From a virus, in the IMG/VR virus record IMGVR_UViG_3300025009_000268, positions 1 to 35,899 of that record: a DNA stretch of 35,899 nt; one strand, written 5' to 3'. The notes beneath the pieces were generated by a model. It was given only the letters and a program-made list of their open reading frames with translations. It ran no database searches and was not told the origin of the DNA. Of the stretch, positions 1 to 6,812 are shown piece by piece. The position numbers and the translations under genes were made by a program. The first letter of the stretch is position 1. Each line of letters starts with the position of its first letter.

Positions 1-127
1 CTTCTTCATCGTTGACCTGGTTGGTGCTGATCTTTTCCAGCTCCTCGATGTCAAATTTCACCAGCTCCGCGATATCATCCCGTACATTTGCACATTGGTT
101 TGGCCATTCTCTGGGTGTTGTAGGCAT
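1..127 (-). CDS. Partial unknown phage protein (N-terminus only)
   Basis: An ATG at 127-125 follows GAGGAGAAAGGAT, a good ribosome binding site, and the frame stays open off the left edge for at least 42 residues. The visible N-terminus begins MPTTPREWPNQCANVRDDIA and continues with an acidic, helix-prone stretch. I do not recognise a family. It lies downstream of the small ribbon-helix-helix gene on the same strand and could be co-transcribed with it from the strong promoter at 561-589, although a hairpin repeat and a 209-bp gap separate the two. The C-terminus is outside the window, so nothing can be said about its length or function. Confidence 0.55.
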   Translation of the reverse strand, partial: MPTTPREWPNQCANVRDDIAELVKFDIEELEKISTNQVNDEE

Positions 128-154
128 ATCCTTTCTCCTCGCGCTGCTTGTGCG

Positions 155-196
155 CACCCTGCGAAATCGGCATGCTTGTCGCCGAATGAGCAAGGG
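155..196. repeat. Dispersed hairpin repeat, family B copy 1
   Basis: The sequence starts CACCCTGCGA and ends GAATGAGCAAGGG, and the two ends pair imperfectly (CCCTGC with GCAAGGG). Related copies are at 14306-14338 and 17832-17864. In each case the repeat lies a short distance 5' of the ribosome binding site of a minus-strand gene. No T-run follows, so it is not a typical terminator. Confidence 0.5.
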
Positions 197-224
197 CTTC
201 TATTTTCCGGATCCGACCCGGAAT

Positions 225-255
225 CGTCCTGATTACTCCCCGATACGTCCTGATT
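225..255. repeat. Direct repeat CGTCCTGATT, two copies
   Basis: CGTCCTGATT occurs at 225-234 and 246-255, 21 bp apart (two helical turns). It is embedded in a stretch that also repeats CCGGAT/CCGGAA motifs, between the partial gene at the left edge and the small ribbon-helix-helix gene. Its role is unknown. It could be protein binding sites or the remnant of a mobile element end. Confidence 0.35.
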
Positions 256-336
256 CCACCCGGATTGCGCCGGATATGCACACCTCGGGTTGGCGTGCTA
301 CTCTAATTTCATGAAAACTATTTGCCTGATCCACAA

Positions 337-519
337 TCACGACCCCTGAGCTTCAACTTTCTCAGCATCCGCGGCCTGTATCTTCACAAAGCGATCATGG
401 ATGAGCACCTCGACCATGTTTTGTTGTGATCGCATTTCCCTGAGGCGAATTACCTCAAGCTCAGCAATGATCTCAGGGGTGAAGCTCCAAGTCTTTTGTA
501 TTGATTTTGTTTCTGCCAT
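337..519 (-). CDS. Small ribbon-helix-helix (Arc-like) DNA-binding protein
   Basis: This is a 60-residue protein with a perfect GGAGG ribosome binding site 5 bases before its ATG. The order of a short beta-prone segment (residues 5-13, SIQKTWSFT), a helix (residues 15-29) and a second helix starting QNMVEVLI fits the Arc/MetJ ribbon-helix-helix fold, in which two chains pair their strands to contact the DNA major groove. It is transcribed from the consensus promoter at 561-589, divergently from the helix-turn-helix repressor gene. That places it where phages encode Cro- or Arc-like switch proteins, and I infer such a role. The family assignment rests on pattern and size, not on a database match. 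An antitoxin of an incomplete toxin-antitoxin pair is the main alternative, but no toxin is adjacent. Confidence 0.65.
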   Translation of the reverse strand: MAETKSIQKTWSFTPEIIAELEVIRLREMRSQQNMVEVLIHDRFVKIQAADAEKVEAQGS

Positions 520-531
520 AATGCCTCCAAC

Positions 532-557
532 GAACTGTGTATTATTTATGAACTGTG
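532..557. promoter_or_regulatory. Candidate operator: direct repeat GAACTGTG x2
   Basis: GAACTGTG is present at 532-539 and 550-557, on the minus strand CACAGTTC, with a 10-bp A/T-rich gap. The repeats start immediately downstream of the -10 box of the minus-strand promoter and cover the expected transcription start and 5' leader. A protein bound here would block that promoter. Either the helix-turn-helix repressor or the ribbon-helix-helix protein could be the ligand. Confidence 0.45.
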
Positions 558-560
558 AAT

Positions 561-589
561 ATTATACAAACATAATTCTGGAATGTCAA
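561..589 (-). promoter_or_regulatory. Consensus sigma-70 promoter (minus strand)
   Basis: On the minus strand TTGACA (589-584) is followed by exactly 17 bases and then TATAAT (566-561). This is a full match to the sigma-70 consensus in both boxes and spacing. The predicted start is near 553-554, giving a leader of about 35 nt for the ribbon-helix-helix gene. A promoter this strong in a prophage is normally held off by the repressor, in keeping with the direct repeats at its start. Confidence 0.85.
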
Positions 590-619
590 GTGTTTATACA
601 TAAATAGTCTTATATTCGC

Positions 620-625
620 TATAAT
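620..625 (+). promoter_or_regulatory. -10 box of repressor gene; likely leaderless transcript
   Basis: TATAAT lies at 620-625 on the plus strand. A start site 7-8 bases further on falls on or next to the A of ATG at 633-635. The -35 region is poor: TATACA at 595-600 would need a 19-bp spacer. This suggests an activated or weak promoter. No Shine-Dalgarno sequence precedes either ATG (624 or 633). Confidence 0.5.
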
Positions 626-632
626 GAAAAAT

Positions 633-1046
633 ATGAAATCTGATGATCAAATAAGGGAAGATTGGTACGCATTTTCTAACCGAGCGTTTATTGAGTGGCG
701 CGGGGATACTCGCAAAACCCTCACAGATTTCGCGGATTGGGTTGGCATATCTCAATCACTTATGTCAAGGGAAATGCAAAAAGGCGGTGCTGTTCCTCGG
801 GATCAGAAGACCATTACCGCCTGGGTGAGCCGTTATGGCTCCAAGGTTTACGAAGTTTTAGGGCTGCCTGAGCCTGATAATGGCTCAGACCGTTTGCCTG
901 AGCCGCTCAAATCCATCTCGCGCGAAGTGCGCGAAACCCTGGCCGAATACACCGCCTCCGGCAACGCAGATCCGCCGGATACCGGCGCCATCCTGGACGA
1001 AATTATGAAAAAGTACGGGTATATCCTCAGTTCAACCGAAGATTGA
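633..1046 (+). CDS. Helix-turn-helix phage repressor (CI-like)
   Basis: This is a 137-residue protein. The region around residues 25-55 (TLTDFADWVGISQSLMSREM) reads as a helix-turn-helix of the XRE/Cro type, followed by AVPRDQKTITAWVSRYGSKVYEVLGLPEP, which packs like the rest of such a domain. The C-terminal half is acidic and unassigned. No Ser/Lys autocleavage domain of the LexA/CI type is visible, so SOS induction by self-cleavage is unlikely. A possible earlier ATG at 624 overlaps the -10 box, and the start at 633 fits a leaderless message like lambda cI made from pRM. The gene is divergent from the ribbon-helix-helix gene and lies upstream of the integrase, as expected for a lysogeny regulator. 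The function is inferred from fold and position. Confidence 0.7.
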   Translation: MKSDDQIREDWYAFSNRAFIEWRGDTRKTLTDFADWVGISQSLMSREMQKGGAVPRDQKTITAWVSRYGSKVYEVLGLPEPDNGSDRLPEPLKSISREVRETLAEYTASGNADPPDTGAILDEIMKKYGYILSSTED

Positions 1047-1120
1047 TCCAGAGGATTGGTGTAGATTCTTTTCCCCATCAGTGCTCCATTCTTTTGTGTG
1101 AGGGTCATATTGGCAGAATC

Positions 1121-1144
1121 ATTATAGAACGGTTTTTCTATAAT
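1121..1144. promoter_or_regulatory. Palindrome over a -10 box upstream of the integrase operon
   Basis: ATTATAGAA (1121-1129) and TTCTATAAT (1136-1144) are perfect 9-bp inverted arms with a 6-bp centre. The right arm contains TATAAT (1139-1144), a possible -10 box for the two downstream genes, but no good -35 box is seen. It could be an operator, a transcript hairpin, or part of an attachment site. Serine integrase attP sites are often next to the integrase gene. Confidence 0.4.
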
Positions 1145-1167
1145 TGCAACTTAAAAAGGAGGGTAAC

Positions 1168-1374
1168 ATGGGCAGAAAAAAAGGTATTCCTGGTCTTTCG
1201 TTTAGTTGGAAGCGGGCTGTCGGTATTTCCGGCGCGAAGTCAAAAATATCACGGGCAACCGGGATACCCACAACAAAATCAGGCAGAAGAAGAAAAGCGG
1301 GGGCAGCAATGGGTTGCTTACTACCAATTTTACTCATTTTTACAATGACAATTTCAATGATCTTGATTTTCTAG
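1168..1374 (+). CDS. Small basic protein with C-terminal membrane segment
   Basis: This is a 68-residue protein. The ATG at 1168 is chosen over an in-frame TTG at 1144 because AGGAGGG (1157-1163) sits at the right distance before it. The N-terminal 50 residues are strongly basic (GRKKG, SWKRAVG, TKSGRRRKAG). Residues 50-68 form a hydrophobic helix (CLLPILLIFTMTISMILIF) that would span the membrane. Its stop lies 7 bases before the integrase ATG, so the two genes are probably co-transcribed. The basic motif around TGIPTTKSGRRRK resembles small proteins I have seen near phage genes in Gram-positive bacteria, but I cannot name a function. Superinfection exclusion is one possibility for a membrane protein made in the lysogen. 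Confidence 0.6.
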   Translation: MGRKKGIPGLSFSWKRAVGISGAKSKISRATGIPTTKSGRRRKAGAAMGCLLPILLIFTMTISMILIF

Positions 1375-1381
1375 CGGAATA

Positions 1382-3013
1382 ATGCCCTCTGACGCCCCTT
1401 TCCCCCTCAATTCCCGCGTGGTGGCCTACCTGCGTGATTCAGGCGGCGAGGATCAGGATCTCTCCGTTGCCCAGCAGGAAGCCTTTGTACGCGGCTGGTG
1501 CCAGCAAAACAACCTGGTGCTCACTGCCATTTTCGCTGATGTTGCCACGCCAGGCTCCTCCACAATCGGTCGTGACCAATTCCGCAAGCTCATCGATCAT
1601 TTCCACAACCCCGACTGCCCCGATGCAGGCGTCATCCTCTGGAAGTTTTCCCGCTTCTCGCGCTCAATGGACGATGCCCAATTCTACAGGGCAGATCTGC
1701 GCCGCCGCGGCTTCATCGTTCACTCCATCCAGGATAACATCCCCGACACCACCGACGGCCGCATTTACGAAGCCCTCATCGACTGGATGAACAACAAGTT
1801 CCTGGAGGATCTTTCGATGGATGTCAAACGCGGTCTTCATCACCTGGTAACCACTTACGGCGCCCTGCCCGGCACCCCTCCCCGCGGATTCATGCGCGAA
1901 CCGGTGGCCATCGGCTCCCGCCGAGACGGCTCCCCCCACACCGCCTGCAGATGGTCCCCTGACCCTGAAAAGTGGGATCTCTGCCTGCAAGCCTGGACCA
2001 TGCGCGCCCAGGGCATTCCCGTGCGCCGCATCCACAAAGAACTGCACCTTTTCGGGTCCATCAACTCCTATTCCACGTTCTTCAAAAACCCCCTCTACCT
2101 GGGCGAGCTGCATTATGGGGATTTAGTCATCAAAGACTACACCACGCCCATGGTCACTCGCGAGATCTGGGATATCGTGCAGGAATTGAACCAGGCTAAT
2201 TCAGCCGGGCATTCTCCCCTGCACAGGAGGACCAATGACCGCCATCCCCGCCGTGAAAACAGTACCTTTGTGCTCAGCGGCTTGTTGCACTGCCCGCGCT
2301 GCGGCTCTCTGATGAACGGCATGAGCGTGCGCTCCACCAAGTCCGGGCTTTTCGAGTATTACCTTTGCAGCAACGCCAACAGCAAGGGAGATTGTGACGC
2401 CAGGCGCGTCCCCAAAGCCACCATTGAAACCTTGGTCATCGAGAAGATCCTCGAATACGTGCTGGATCCGGAAGCGGTCAAGGAGCGCGACAAGGAGATG
2501 GCGCTTGCCCAGGCAGATAATCCAAAACGCATCAAAAAAGCGCTCGAGGGATGCAATGCCAGGCTGGCCAACAACGCCCGGCGCATAGAAAACGTCACCA
2601 ACCGCCTGGCAGAGGAAAAGAAGCCACCACAATCGCTTCTGGCAAAATTACATGAGCTGGAGCTGGAACATTTGACACTTTCTGCTGAGAAAGAGCGTCT
2701 CAAATCGATGCAAAACCACGAAACCGTCTTTGTGCGCAATCCCGAACAGATCCAGAAGATGGTTGATGGCTTCAACTATTCAATGACCCATGGCACGCTG
2801 GAAGAAAAGCGGGATGCGGTCCGATCATTGGTGGTAAGGGTTGCCGCTGAGCGTGATGGTGATTTTATCCGCGGTATTGTCCGTTTCTTCAACCCAACGG
2901 ATGAAAAGCGCGGATTTATGTCTATGGCTGGCGGCACTGTGGAGGCACCTGAATATAGACATAAAATCTTCACCTTCGAGTTCTGTGTCAAAATCAAACA
3001 AAAGAGCCAGTGA
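1382..3013 (+). CDS. Large serine recombinase (phage integrase)
   Basis: This 543-residue protein has the architecture of large serine integrases. The N-terminal resolvase domain begins RVVAYLRDSGGEDQDLSVAQQ, with the nucleophilic Ser at about residue 20 in the R-x-S context, and continues with FSRFSRS near residue 90, which carries conserved catalytic arginines. A recombinase domain follows (about 150-290), then a zinc ribbon with CPRCG at about 302 and YYLCSN...GDC at about 330-340, and a coiled coil at about 375-440. Such enzymes join attP and attB through a 2-bp staggered cut. It should integrate this phage, and excision would need a directionality factor, for which the small neighbouring proteins are candidates. 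No ribosome binding site of note precedes the ATG, so translation may be coupled to the gene before it. The last three codons lie in the terminator palindrome. Confidence 0.95.
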   Translation: MPSDAPFPLNSRVVAYLRDSGGEDQDLSVAQQEAFVRGWCQQNNLVLTAIFADVATPGSSTIGRDQFRKLIDHFHNPDCPDAGVILWKFSRFSRSMDDAQFYRADLRRRGFIVHSIQDNIPDTTDGRIYEALIDWMNNKFLEDLSMDVKRGLHHLVTTYGALPGTPPRGFMREPVAIGSRRDGSPHTACRWSPDPEKWDLCLQAWTMRAQGIPVRRIHKELHLFGSINSYSTFFKNPLYLGELHYGDLVIKDYTTPMVTREIWDIVQELNQANSAGHSPLHRRTNDRHPRRENSTFVLSGLLHCPRCGSLMNGMSVRSTKSGLFEYYLCSNANSKGDCDARRVPKATIETLVIEKILEYVLDPEAVKERDKEMALAQADNPKRIKKALEGCNARLANNARRIENVTNRLAEEKKPPQSLLAKLHELELEHLTLSAEKERLKSMQNHETVFVRNPEQIQKMVDGFNYSMTHGTLEEKRDAVRSLVVRVAAERDGDFIRGIVRFFNPTDEKRGFMSMAGGTVEAPEYRHKIFTFEFCVKIKQKSQ

Positions 3014-3026
3014 TCACTGGCTCTTT
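3001..3026. terminator. Bidirectional terminator, perfect 26-bp palindrome
   Basis: AAAGAGCCAGTGA (3001-3013) is followed directly by its exact reverse complement. It holds the stop codons of the integrase (3011-3013) and of the convergent small gene (3016-3014). In the minus direction the stem is followed by a T-rich tract (CTCTTTTGTTTGATTTT). In the plus direction only a short TTTCT follows. It separates the converging lysogeny and late operons. Confidence 0.8.
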
Positions 3027-3253
3027 CTGTACATGGTCTTGATCTTCCCATCCGCCCTGCGTACCTTCACCGTCACCACCTCGCCCTGTTTTAACATTCC
3101 CCGCAGGAGATACTCACTGTATTTCAACCCATGCCCGGTGGCGCGTGAAAAATCCTCCGCGGTAAAATCTCCCGGCTGTTCCACCGCCAGCTTGTGCCCC
3201 TCCGCCAGCTCCTCGAGGAATTCATTGATCTCATTCGTAATGGTTCCATTCAT
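3014..3253 (-). CDS. Small winged-helix-like protein, end of late operon
   Basis: This is a 79-residue protein with GGAGG 5 bases before its ATG, which overlaps the stop of the phosphoesterase gene by 4 bases (ATGA), so the genes are translationally coupled. The pattern DFTAEDFSRATGHGLKYSEY followed by LLRGMLKQGEVVTVKVRRAD resembles a recognition helix plus a two-stranded wing (residues 30-75). No named family is recognised. Its last three residues (KSQ) are the same as those of the convergent integrase because both are encoded by the same palindrome. It could regulate late genes or act in lysis or exclusion. Confidence 0.6.
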   Translation of the reverse strand: MNGTITNEINEFLEELAEGHKLAVEQPGDFTAEDFSRATGHGLKYSEYLLRGMLKQGEVVTVKVRRADGKIKTMYRKSQ

Positions 3254-4152
3254 AACACCTCCACAGTCCGCACGTCAACGCTCGAATACAGCCGGTGGGT
3301 TTCGGTGATCACCCCGTTCTCGAACGCGAACACGATCAGTCCGTGCGAGATCTCGTTTTGGCTCTGGGTCGCCTGGGTGCCGTGGTCGTTGAACATCGAC
3401 CACGACGGCAGCACATACAATTCAGATTTGAACCCCTTCATTTCCAAAAATTCATATACCGGGGTGTGATAATGCCCCCTCAGCACAAGATCAGGCGGTT
3501 TTCGATGGTCCATGATCTCGCGCTGCATCAGATCTCGCATATAGAATCTTGCTGTATTTCCCGCCAGCCAGTTTCTGGATCCTGGATGAGGTCCATGATG
3601 CGCATAATCGGTCACCACGCCGCCATATTCCAAGAGCCCATGATAAAGCGGCTTGATATCCACCTCCGGATACCTCGCCGCCAGCAATTGTGCCAGTATT
3701 AATTCCAGTGATCCCTCACCGGCGTTATGCGCCTGCGTTCCGATCACCTGCCGGTATGCCTTGAGATGGCTGTAATCGAACCACGGCCGCGCATTATAGT
3801 CCCCAATCACTGCCTGATCACTTAACCTCGTGCTCACCAGTCCCTGTGGATACTTGATCCCGTGGCAGGCATCCCCCAGGTGAAGCACCAGCATTTCACA
3901 CTGATCCGCAATGGTAAAAGCATCCTCGATCGCGCGCAAACGCTTTTCCCACAAATACTCCTGGGATTTGCTCATGCTGGGCTGCCAGGGAGTGAGGTTG
4001 CCCACTTCATCTTCTGAAAAAAGTACCGTCGCCGGGTTCATCAACGCCAGCCTGAAACCCCCGTGAGTATCAGTTTCTACTGCCAGAACCTTCCGTTCAC
4101 CTCGTGCTTTGTTTTTCCCCGAACGTAGTGAGAGTGATGACGGTTTTTTCAA
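3250..4152 (-). CDS. Calcineurin-like metallophosphoesterase
   Basis: This protein is about 300 residues and starts at a TTG (4152-4150) with GAGG 5 bases before it. No suitable ATG precedes the first motif. Metal-ligand motifs are visible in the right order: D-T-H near residue 28, L-G-D-A-C-H-G near 91-97, G-T-Q-A-H near 140, H-H-G-P-H near 185, and R-G-H-Y-H-T-P near 222-228, the last being the family's GHxH motif. The usual GNHD/E is replaced by GTQAH. Such enzymes hydrolyse phosphodiesters or phosphomonoesters at a two-metal site. The substrate here is unknown, and phage members are often thought to act on nucleic acids or nucleotides. It lies between the endolysin and the last small gene of the late operon. 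Confidence 0.8.
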   Translation of the reverse strand: MKKPSSLSLRSGKNKARGERKVLAVETDTHGGFRLALMNPATVLFSEDEVGNLTPWQPSMSKSQEYLWEKRLRAIEDAFTIADQCEMLVLHLGDACHGIKYPQGLVSTRLSDQAVIGDYNARPWFDYSHLKAYRQVIGTQAHNAGEGSLELILAQLLAARYPEVDIKPLYHGLLEYGGVVTDYAHHGPHPGSRNWLAGNTARFYMRDLMQREIMDHRKPPDLVLRGHYHTPVYEFLEMKGFKSELYVLPSWSMFNDHGTQATQSQNEISHGLIVFAFENGVITETHRLYSSVDVRTVEVL

Positions 4153-4164
4153 TAGGACCTCACT

Positions 4165-5727
4165 TTAATGCAATTCCGGATGCACTGCCCACAACCTTTT
4201 CAACTTTTCAGGGTCAGTAACTTCAACTGGCACTGCTGTCACCTTACTGAAAACAACCATCCTCAGCACTTCCTCGTACCGAGATTTTAGGTCCACGGTT
4301 GCGCCGTCCCAGGTATCCATGATCACATAGCCATTGGAATTCTTGCCCTTGATCACCACCCAGTGCGGCTCCAGGGAAGTGGTGGACGGGTTGTGATCGA
4401 CCTGGGCGATCACCAGTCTCCGGCTCACCAGCACCGCATCAATCCCAGCTTCGGTAACCAACGCGGAATCCTTGATGAAATTGTCCCAGTCCACCGTAAT
4501 GTCTGGGTAGATTTTCGTTATCGCATCCCAAATAAGGAGGATGTCGCTTTCATATCCATCCTTATTGACCAGGTCCCGGTTCAATTGTCCTGGATTGGTA
4601 TTTTTTCCGAGGAAAGCAGCCACGGCAGCAAGGCAGGAAACTGCACAGCCCTTTTCACCCATCGTGGAAGTTGATGTGCCCACCGGGTCATTCTTCCACC
4701 TGTCATCTTTCTGGCTGAAAGCCGGAACGGTCATGACCGGGATGGCTACCACCGGAGGCGGCTCAACTGGCGGAGTGGTGATTATCTGCATGTAAGATCC
4801 CGACACCCACTGCCCCTCTCCGATCCTGTACCACCCATTACTGACCTCGTAAACCAGCTTCTTTTCACCGTTCATCAGGTATCCGAGAACAATGGCGCTG
4901 CCATTTGGTAGTTTCCGGATTGTCAGGCTTTTGGCGGCAGTACACTGTGCCCAGAACCCCGCGGTCACCGGAGGAGCTGGAGGAGCCTGCCCGGCGCTGA
5001 ACGTGTTCCAATCCGCAGCCGTTTTGAGCCAGATATTCAGGTCAAGCTGCCTGATTCCTGTTCCAAAAGTAAGCCCATCGCTGACCCCATCCCCATTCAC
5101 ATCACCATGACTGGCATACTGCCAGATGTACGGGGAAGTCCAGCCCTTCGTTGCAGTACACATCTTGACCACGGAGTCGGGTGTTTGATACTCGTTATAC
5201 CAGGCAACCCACAGCGGCCGTGTTCGATGAACAACTGAAAAATTGTTCAACAATCCCAATGAACAATAGATCCCGTTCCTCTTGCCATTCAGCTTATCCA
5301 TCTCGGTGAAGAAGCCATCGATCATCTTTCCCACCCTGATCCACACGTTCGTGATCGCCGGGGAATAACTGGCGTCGCCGCTTTCGATATCCAGCCACAC
5401 AATGGTACCGTCGTTATCATCCTTGATCTGCGCCCACAGGTTTTGAGCCTGCAGCTTGCCCCAATCAAAGTCGGTCATGCCATAGGCAGATGAAGCCGGG
5501 TTGTACCAGTTCGAATAGTAATCCAGATACCAGTAGACCATGCGCAGCATCACGCCCTTGCAGTTCACCCAATTTATCCTGAATTTAGGGTCAATTCTTT
5601 TACCGTGCCCCGCCCTCATCACGTTGAACAATGCCCCGGTCTTTTTTAACTCAGGCATATTCACCGTAAGATTGAACTCACTGGTGTCGACTCCTCGTAT
5701 TGCGTAGTTTCCAAAAATTATCGGCAT
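4165..5727 (-). CDS. Bicatalytic endolysin: GH25 muramidase + SH3-like + C39-like peptidase
   Basis: This is a 520-residue protein with AAAGGAG before its ATG. Residues 1-235 look like a glycoside hydrolase family 25 lysozyme (VDTSEFN near residue 14, IVWLDIESGD near 108-117, IWQYASHG near 200), which would cut the glycan strand of peptidoglycan. A calcium-loop-like DVNGDGVSDG is embedded near 210. A proline linker and an SH3-like wall-binding segment follow (about 255-315), then a second proline linker. Residues 335-500 resemble a C39-type papain-like peptidase: FSQKDDRWKN, GEKGCAVSC with Cys near 360, EPHWVVIKG with His near 454, and MDTWDG with Asp near 470. No signal peptide is seen, so release would need a holin. 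Confidence 0.88.
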   Translation of the reverse strand: MPIIFGNYAIRGVDTSEFNLTVNMPELKKTGALFNVMRAGHGKRIDPKFRINWVNCKGVMLRMVYWYLDYYSNWYNPASSAYGMTDFDWGKLQAQNLWAQIKDDNDGTIVWLDIESGDASYSPAITNVWIRVGKMIDGFFTEMDKLNGKRNGIYCSLGLLNNFSVVHRTRPLWVAWYNEYQTPDSVVKMCTATKGWTSPYIWQYASHGDVNGDGVSDGLTFGTGIRQLDLNIWLKTAADWNTFSAGQAPPAPPVTAGFWAQCTAAKSLTIRKLPNGSAIVLGYLMNGEKKLVYEVSNGWYRIGEGQWVSGSYMQIITTPPVEPPPVVAIPVMTVPAFSQKDDRWKNDPVGTSTSTMGEKGCAVSCLAAVAAFLGKNTNPGQLNRDLVNKDGYESDILLIWDAITKIYPDITVDWDNFIKDSALVTEAGIDAVLVSRRLVIAQVDHNPSTTSLEPHWVVIKGKNSNGYVIMDTWDGATVDLKSRYEEVLRMVVFSKVTAVPVEVTDPEKLKRLWAVHPELH

Positions 5728-5738
5728 TTTCTACTCCT

Positions 5739-6812
5739 TTATTTGCAACTTCCGTTGGCTCTCACCAGCGTCACTTCATGCGCCGGAGCGCCCGTCAAGA
5801 CCGCGTCCACATCAAAGGCAAACCCGCCCTTGAGCGCCGCGGTCTGCACCTTGCTCAACTCAAGCCTTACGGTTTGAGTGATCCCCGCTCCAGCCGTGAC
5901 CACGGTCATTGCAATGGATGTTGATCCGGTTTCAAAAGTCACAGTTGCCCCAGTCAAATCCGGCCAATCTGCGCTGGACCATTCAAGCGCGCGTCCGTCT
6001 GCGTTGTAGTAATCATCTCCAGAGACGATTTCAATATCCCCACCTGCAGCTACAGGACCAACCACATTAACTAATGCTGCACCGCCAGTGGCAGGCATTC
6101 TGCTGGTAATTGAGGCATTCAGATATGCCAATTTTGAGCTGTTGGCGTCCATCTCTTGCCTTATCTGTGTGACCGTTGGCACCGATGGAATTGCCGCTGT
6201 TATTGCAGCTTCCAACAGGCTCTCGTCCGCAGGATCCGTAGGCAAATTGTCAGTCTTCACCTTGACTGCATCCACAATTCCATCCACCACAGCCAACGGA
6301 GTGAGCACGTCCTGTTGGTTGGTAACCGTTGTCACCACCGGCACTGTGATATTCGTCAAGGTTTTCGGAGCTGCGGCATCCTTGATATTGTCCAGGTCTA
6401 CCCCAGCCTCGCCAGTAGCGCTCACATCCAATGTCCTGCCAGCGGTTGTTGGTCTCAAATAAGTAAGCTCGAATATCCTTGTCACAATATCCGGAGTGGC
6501 AGTGTCCCCAGCCAGCCCCTTCACGTAAAACTTCACCACATCCCCGCTATTCACCGGGATCAGTATGCTCACAAATCCCACGCTGATAATCGCTGTCGGA
6601 ACAGTAAACGTTGAGATAGGTCCTTCCATGAACGCAGCTCCTGCCCCGCCCGCCTGGATGGTCGCGTAGATCTGGTAATCACCCCCGCCTGCCACCTGGT
6701 CAAGGTGGATTCGCGCAAATATCGCCCGGTCAGCGTCCGCCGTGAAGGTATGTGCCAGCAAAAACGCGCTGATATTTTGATTACTTAACGAACTGGTTTC
6801 AAGTTGTCTCAT
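5739..6812 (-). CDS. Phage tail/baseplate structural protein, fibre-like
   Basis: This is a 357-residue protein, GGAGG-led, with its ATG overlapping the stop of the previous gene (TGATG). The N-terminal half is rich in beta-prone, Gly/Ala/Thr segments. The middle (about 125-215) has the DNIKDAAAPKTLTNITVPVV and VDAVKVKTDNLPTDP type of low-complexity sequence found in trimeric tail fibres. The C-terminal 85 residues (YYNADGRALEWSSADWPDLT onward) form a beta-rich module of the kind seen in structural proteins of many siphophages. The position between the tail tip cluster and the endolysin agrees with a distal tail fibre or baseplate component. No enzymatic motif is visible. Confidence 0.65.
   Translation of the reverse strand: MRQLETSSLSNQNISAFLLAHTFTADADRAIFARIHLDQVAGGGDYQIYATIQAGGAGAAFMEGPISTFTVPTAIISVGFVSILIPVNSGDVVKFYVKGLAGDTATPDIVTRIFELTYLRPTTAGRTLDVSATGEAGVDLDNIKDAAAPKTLTNITVPVVTTVTNQQDVLTPLAVVDGIVDAVKVKTDNLPTDPADESLLEAAITAAIPSVPTVTQIRQEMDANSSKLAYLNASITSRMPATGGAALVNVVGPVAAGGDIEIVSGDDYYNADGRALEWSSADWPDLTGATVTFETGSTSIAMTVVTAGAGITQTVRLELSKVQTAALKGGFAFDVDAVLTGAPAHEVTLVRANGSCK

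Noticed and set aside
12-314. A 100-residue plus-strand frame at the left edge (and a minus-strand frame at 75-281)
   Set aside because: Both run through the hairpin repeat and direct repeats with low-complexity translation. A well-supported minus-strand start with a ribosome binding site (127) occupies the same DNA.
1047-1167. Assigning this gap as attP of the serine integrase
   Set aside because: The position is plausible and a small dyad is present, but no second copy or host junction is visible in the window to support it.
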